This document shows positions 5,583-6,822 of a stretch of 6,822 nt of DNA, one piece after another. Both the position numbers and the translations under genes were made by a program. Numbering within the stretch: position 1 is the first letter of the stretch; every line of letters starts with the position of its first letter. The stretch lies in NCBI GenBank assembly GCA_021812785.1, contig JAKAMR010000107.1:1-6822 (forward strand). Reading direction: 5' to 3'. This DNA comes from Nitrospirota bacterium. GTDB taxonomy: Bacteria; Nitrospirota; Thermodesulfovibrionia; Thermodesulfovibrionales; JdFR-88. The notes below the pieces were generated by a model. It ran no database searches. It worked only from the letters and a program-made list of their open reading frames with translations, and was not told the origin of the DNA.

Positions 5583-6261
5583 GGAATATTCCTGCTCTCA
5601 AGATAAAATAGACGCCGGTCAGCATCACCGCCGCCCCGCTTGTCCTGTACAGCCATTTCCTGAGCCTGCCCAGAAAACCTAAATAGCTCACGGCAAGTCC
5701 GAAGACGAGCAGGGCGGGCACGGTGCCAAGCCCGAAGCAGACGGCATAAAGCATCCCCTGGAGCATCCCTGCCTGTCCTGCGGAGCCCAGGAAGATGGAG
5801 TAGGAGAGTCCGCAAGGGATGAACCCCAGTAGCAGGCCAAGCGGATAATATCGCCACGCGGAGCCGGAGGATAACAAAAACAATTTTGCAGCGCCCAGGA
5901 CCGGGCCGCTTTTTTTTTCAAAATAGGCCGCCCCTGTGCGCGGAAGTAGCCCGGCAATGCCCGCTCCCATCACCATCATCAGAATGCCCATAAGGAGCGC
6001 CGCGATGTCTTGAATGCCTGAAAGTCTTGCGGCGGTGTTTATGAACGCTCCGCCAAGGCCCATGAGCGCCCCGATAAAAGAATAGGTGGTGATGCGCCCC
6101 GCATTGTACATGAGGTGGGGAAGCAGAGAATTAAAAACCCCGTCCCTGCCGGTTCTTTCATGCAAGGAATAGGAGGCCACCCAGGGGCCGCACATGCCAA
6201 GGCAGTGTCCAAAACCTCCGAGGAGGCCCGTCACCAGGGCAAGAAGATATCCTTCGCGCAT
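5569..6261 (-). CDS. TauE/SafE-family (DsbD-like, UreH-type) membrane protein of the cbb3 assembly cluster
   Basis: This 230-residue polytopic membrane protein has about six helices in two halves. The first half opens with LVTGLLGGFGHCLGMCGPW, carrying HCxxMCG (H19, C20, M23, C24), followed by YNAGRITTYSFIGALMG (52-68). The second half has LGLLLGFIPCGLSY (141-154, with P149-C150) and CFGLGTVPAL. This is the pattern of the sulfite-exporter TauE/SafE-annotated, DsbD-like families, members of which recur beside ccoI/ccoS in cbb3 clusters. A role in copper or thiol handling during oxidase assembly is inferred from motif and place; the label 'sulfite exporter' should not be taken literally. The ATG at 6261 was chosen because the open frame upstream (to 6387) lies inside the preceding gene and lacks membrane-protein character. 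Stop and start overlap as TAATG. Its 3' end overlaps ccoI by 14 bases. Confidence 0.85.
   Translation of the reverse strand: MREGYLLALVTGLLGGFGHCLGMCGPWVASYSLHERTGRDGVFNSLLPHLMYNAGRITTYSFIGALMGLGGAFINTAARLSGIQDIAALLMGILMMVMGAGIAGLLPRTGAAYFEKKSGPVLGAAKLFLLSSGSAWRYYPLGLLLGFIPCGLSYSIFLGSAGQAGMLQGMLYAVCFGLGTVPALLVFGLAVSYLGFLGRLRKWLYRTSGAAVMLTGVYFILRAGIFHARM
5590..5593 (-). promoter_or_regulatory. Ribosome binding site of ccoI
   Basis: AGGA on the minus strand lies seven bases before the ccoI ATG, inside the end of the upstream membrane-protein gene. It is the best-placed Shine-Dalgarno in the leftward operon and fixes the start at 5582. Confidence 0.5.
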
Positions 6262-6740
6262 TATCTGCCAGCGTCCCTTCCCACACGGAATACAAAGCTC
6301 CCGCGTATATGGCCGTTGCCGGGCAACCGGGCGTCCACATCCGCCCTCCACAGGCTTCCTCCCGAAGGGCATCTCACGATGACGCACCTTCCTTCGTATG
6401 CGCCGATGGCTTTTTGGTGGAGACGGGAAATATTCGGGCCCATGAACATGCCGGGCATGGAAAAAGCGACGGTCACGCTGGCCCCTGCGACCGGGGAGCC
6501 CGCTTTGCTGATTACCACCCTGCAGATGCTTTGTGACATCGGCAATACCGGCTTTGGCAGGATGTCAAAGCAGAGCGATATCCCCTTTCCAGCCGTTTCC
6601 TGGCAGGCCCCTTTTTCGATGTCGCAATTTTTGTTTTTTGCCTGCGCCGCGCGCGCATGGGCAAAAAACCCGCCGGCAAGGATAATAAGAAAACAGGCCG
6701 GCAGGAAAAAAACGGCTAAGAAGTTCCTTATCCGGATCAT
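6261..6740 (-). CDS. Secreted or membrane-anchored YtkA/FixH-like protein, cysteine-rich
   Basis: This 159-residue protein has a basic N-terminus and one hydrophobic segment (about 7-27) that is a signal peptide or anchor; AxA motifs at 29-34 suggest cleavage there. The exported part starts with C39-DIEKGA-C46, then FDILPKPVLPMSQSICRVVI, and an immunoglobulin-like domain with SPVAGASVTVAFSMPGMFMG (82-101), GAYEGRCVIVRCPSGGSLWRADV (113-135) and a final strand GSFVFRV. The MPGMxMG signature with a late G-Y-G...W pattern is typical of YtkA-like/FixH domains. FixH/CcoH proteins support cbb3 assembly; a copper-binding role for the Met and Cys residues here is inference. It has seven cysteines (16, 39, 46, 57, 73, 119, 124), six of them in the exported part. 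The start shares ATGA with the upstream stop and has only a weak Shine-Dalgarno, so translation is probably coupled. It is not a standard full FixH, so I give no symbol. Confidence 0.75.
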   Translation of the reverse strand: MIRIRNFLAVFFLPACFLIILAGGFFAHARAAQAKNKNCDIEKGACQETAGKGISLCFDILPKPVLPMSQSICRVVISKAGSPVAGASVTVAFSMPGMFMGPNISRLHQKAIGAYEGRCVIVRCPSGGSLWRADVDARLPGNGHIRGSFVFRVGRDAGR

Positions 6741-6822
6741 TTCTGCACAAAAACCTGCTTTGTAAACGAGATATCGCTTAATCCTCTCAGTACATGGATA
6801 TTCAGGTCCCAGTATCCGTAGA
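6737..6822 (-). CDS. C-terminus of a probable FixH/CcoH-type protein (enters from the right edge)
   Basis: Only the last 27 codons and the TGA are in the window. They read YGYWDLNIHVLRGLSDISFTKQVFVQK in two runs, YGYWDLNIHVLRG then LSDISFTKQVFVQK. A G-x-W-D-L strand followed by a terminal F-x-V strand is how FixH and YtkA-like domains end, and FixH commonly lies just upstream of ccoI. The C-terminal Ig-like domain of the ferredoxin-type protein CcoG is the main alternative, and so little is visible that it cannot be excluded. The stop overlaps the next start by four bases (ATGA), so the gene belongs to the same operon. Confidence 0.55.
   Translation of the reverse strand, partial: YGYWDLNIHVLRGLSDISFTKQVFVQK

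Noticed and set aside
4860..5606. Long plus-strand open frame of 248 codons
   Set aside because: It is antisense to the N-terminal half of ccoI, whose motifs are unmistakable. Its product is Arg/Pro/His-rich with no domain pattern.
6262..6387. Longer N-terminus for the SafE-like protein, starting at 6387
   Set aside because: The extra 42 residues are Arg/Pro/Cys-rich, overlap the end of the FixH-like gene in another frame and would put a hydrophilic leader before the first helix. The TAATG junction gives a normal start.
6253..6740. Lipoprotein reading of the FixH-like protein (LPAC at residues 13-16)
   Set aside because: The cysteine is in the middle of the hydrophobic segment, and proline at -2 is atypical for a lipobox. 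An ordinary signal peptide or anchor fits better.
6115..6765. Plus-strand open frame of 216 codons
   Set aside because: It is antisense to the SafE-like and FixH-like genes, both of which have recognisable motifs, signal sequences and coupled starts.

Overview
The window reads as an ordinary piece of chromosome from a Gram-negative bacterium. It has an outer-membrane efflux channel, a periplasm-sensing two-component system and an assembly operon for cbb3-type cytochrome oxidase. Base composition is moderately GC-rich, with frequent AGG (Arg) and ATA (Ile) codons. Gene content and codon use would fit a Desulfobacterota- or Nitrospirota-like lineage, but that placement is a weak guess from sequence alone. 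I see no mobile element, CRISPR array, tRNA or rRNA.

Left part (1-2871): two transcription units diverge from a 250-base spacer (344-593). Leftwards runs the start of a TolC-family outer-membrane protein, cut by the window edge at base 1. Rightwards run a CpxR-like response regulator (594-1352) and a CpxA-like sensor kinase (1354-2871), one base apart. The spacer holds an exact match to the CpxR box of enteric bacteria (GTAAA-N5-GTAAA, minus strand, 476-490). It sits just upstream of a good -10 element for the regulator. A third half-site (454-458) completes a perfect 9-base inverted repeat. The simplest reading is an autoregulated Cpx-type envelope-stress system that also controls the divergent efflux gene. 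In E. coli cpxP occupies that divergent position.

Right part (2890-6822): a leftward operon for making cbb3 oxidase. In transcription order it holds the last 27 codons of a probable FixH-type protein; a secreted, cysteine-rich YtkA/FixH-like protein; a TauE/SafE (DsbD-like) membrane protein with an HCxxMCG motif; the copper P-type ATPase CcoI; and the small membrane protein CcoS. Every junction overlaps (4, 1, 14 and 13 bases), so the genes are probably translationally coupled. The promoter and the structural genes ccoNOP lie outside the window to the right, if they are linked. Known roles in this pathway are copper export by CcoI for the CuB centre and a late cofactor-insertion step requiring CcoS. 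The two FixH/YtkA-like proteins and the SafE protein are plausible membrane or periplasmic copper-handling partners.

The two units converge at 2871/2890 with only 18 bases between stop codons and no clear terminator. I found no wholly new system. The points most worth a second look are the Cpx operator layout, the efflux gene under it, the cysteine-rich FixH-like protein, and the HS replacement of the HP dipeptide in CcoI.
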